Shown here piece by piece: positions 13,710 to 13,710 of a stretch of DNA of 13,710 bases. The DNA comes from Candidatus Kerfeldbacteria bacterium. GTDB taxonomy: Bacteria > Patescibacteriota > Patescibacteriia > UBA9570. Each line of letters opens with the position of its first letter. The stretch's first letter is position 1. The stretch lies in the NCBI GenBank assembly GCA_016207285.1, contig JACQPW010000087.1:1-13710 (forward strand), written 5' to 3'. The notes under the pieces were generated by a model. The model did not search any database. It was not told the origin of the DNA and was given only the letters and a program-made list of their open reading frames with translations. The position numbers and the translations under genes were made by a program.

Positions 13710-13710
13710 C

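Noticed and set aside
1..13710. CRISPR arrays, insertion sequences, tRNA or rRNA genes
   Set aside because: No regularly spaced repeats, transposase or terminal inverted repeats, and no recognisable cloverleaf or rRNA sequence were seen by eye.

Overview
The window is bacterial: genes are packed tightly on both strands, promoters are of the sigma-70 -10 type, and the standard code is used. TAA ends most genes, TGA ends two (at 727 and 12826) and TAG ends one (at 11599), so codes that read TGA as glycine or tryptophan do not apply. Gene content and layout would fit an uncultivated small-genome lineage such as Patescibacteria/CPR. That placement is inference; no rRNA or other phylogenetic marker is present.

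Layout, left to right. 2-727 (+) is the 3' part of an exported-looking protein of unknown function. 736-2934 (-) is a secreted thermolysin-type (M4) metalloprotease. 2957-5343 (-) is a two-gene unit: a Pif1/RecD-like helicase followed 5 nt later by an FAD amine-oxidase-fold protein. Only 31 bp away and divergent, 5375-8184 (+) holds two flavoenzymes coupled by a TAATG stop/start overlap. The first is of the retinol saturase/carotenoid isomerase type. The second closely resembles bacterial polyunsaturated fatty acid double-bond isomerase. 8181-8516 (-) is a minimal FKBP prolyl isomerase whose stop codon interlocks with that of the isomerase. 8564-9033 (-) is a GC-rich (about 62%) one-gene cassette with its own consensus promoter, Shine-Dalgarno site and 3' hairpin, unlike everything around it. 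9085-10011 (-) is a secreted beta-propeller protein. 10097-11599 (+) holds a zinc-ribbon membrane protein and a cysteine-rich lipoprotein. 11611-11736 (-) is a 41-residue, strongly basic mini-protein. 11843-12826 (+) is an amidohydrolase-fold metal hydrolase. 12908 to the right edge (-) is the C-terminal part of a calcium-loop/FG-GAP-like surface protein.

Two themes run through the region. First, it is rich in exported products: protease, propeller, lipoprotein, two edge proteins, and probably the GC-rich gene product. This suggests interaction with the cell surface or surroundings. Second, three FAD proteins of the amine oxidase/phytoene desaturase superfamily lie within 5.2 kb, on both sides of one 31-bp divergent promoter. 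The coupled pair points to double-bond chemistry on acyl or isoprenoid chains, which is the best candidate here for an undescribed pathway.

A regulatory peculiarity: most genes have a TATACT-like -10 box only 6-11 nt before the ATG and no Shine-Dalgarno sequence, implying leaderless or nearly leaderless mRNAs. The GC-rich cassette is the clear exception, which supports a foreign origin for it.
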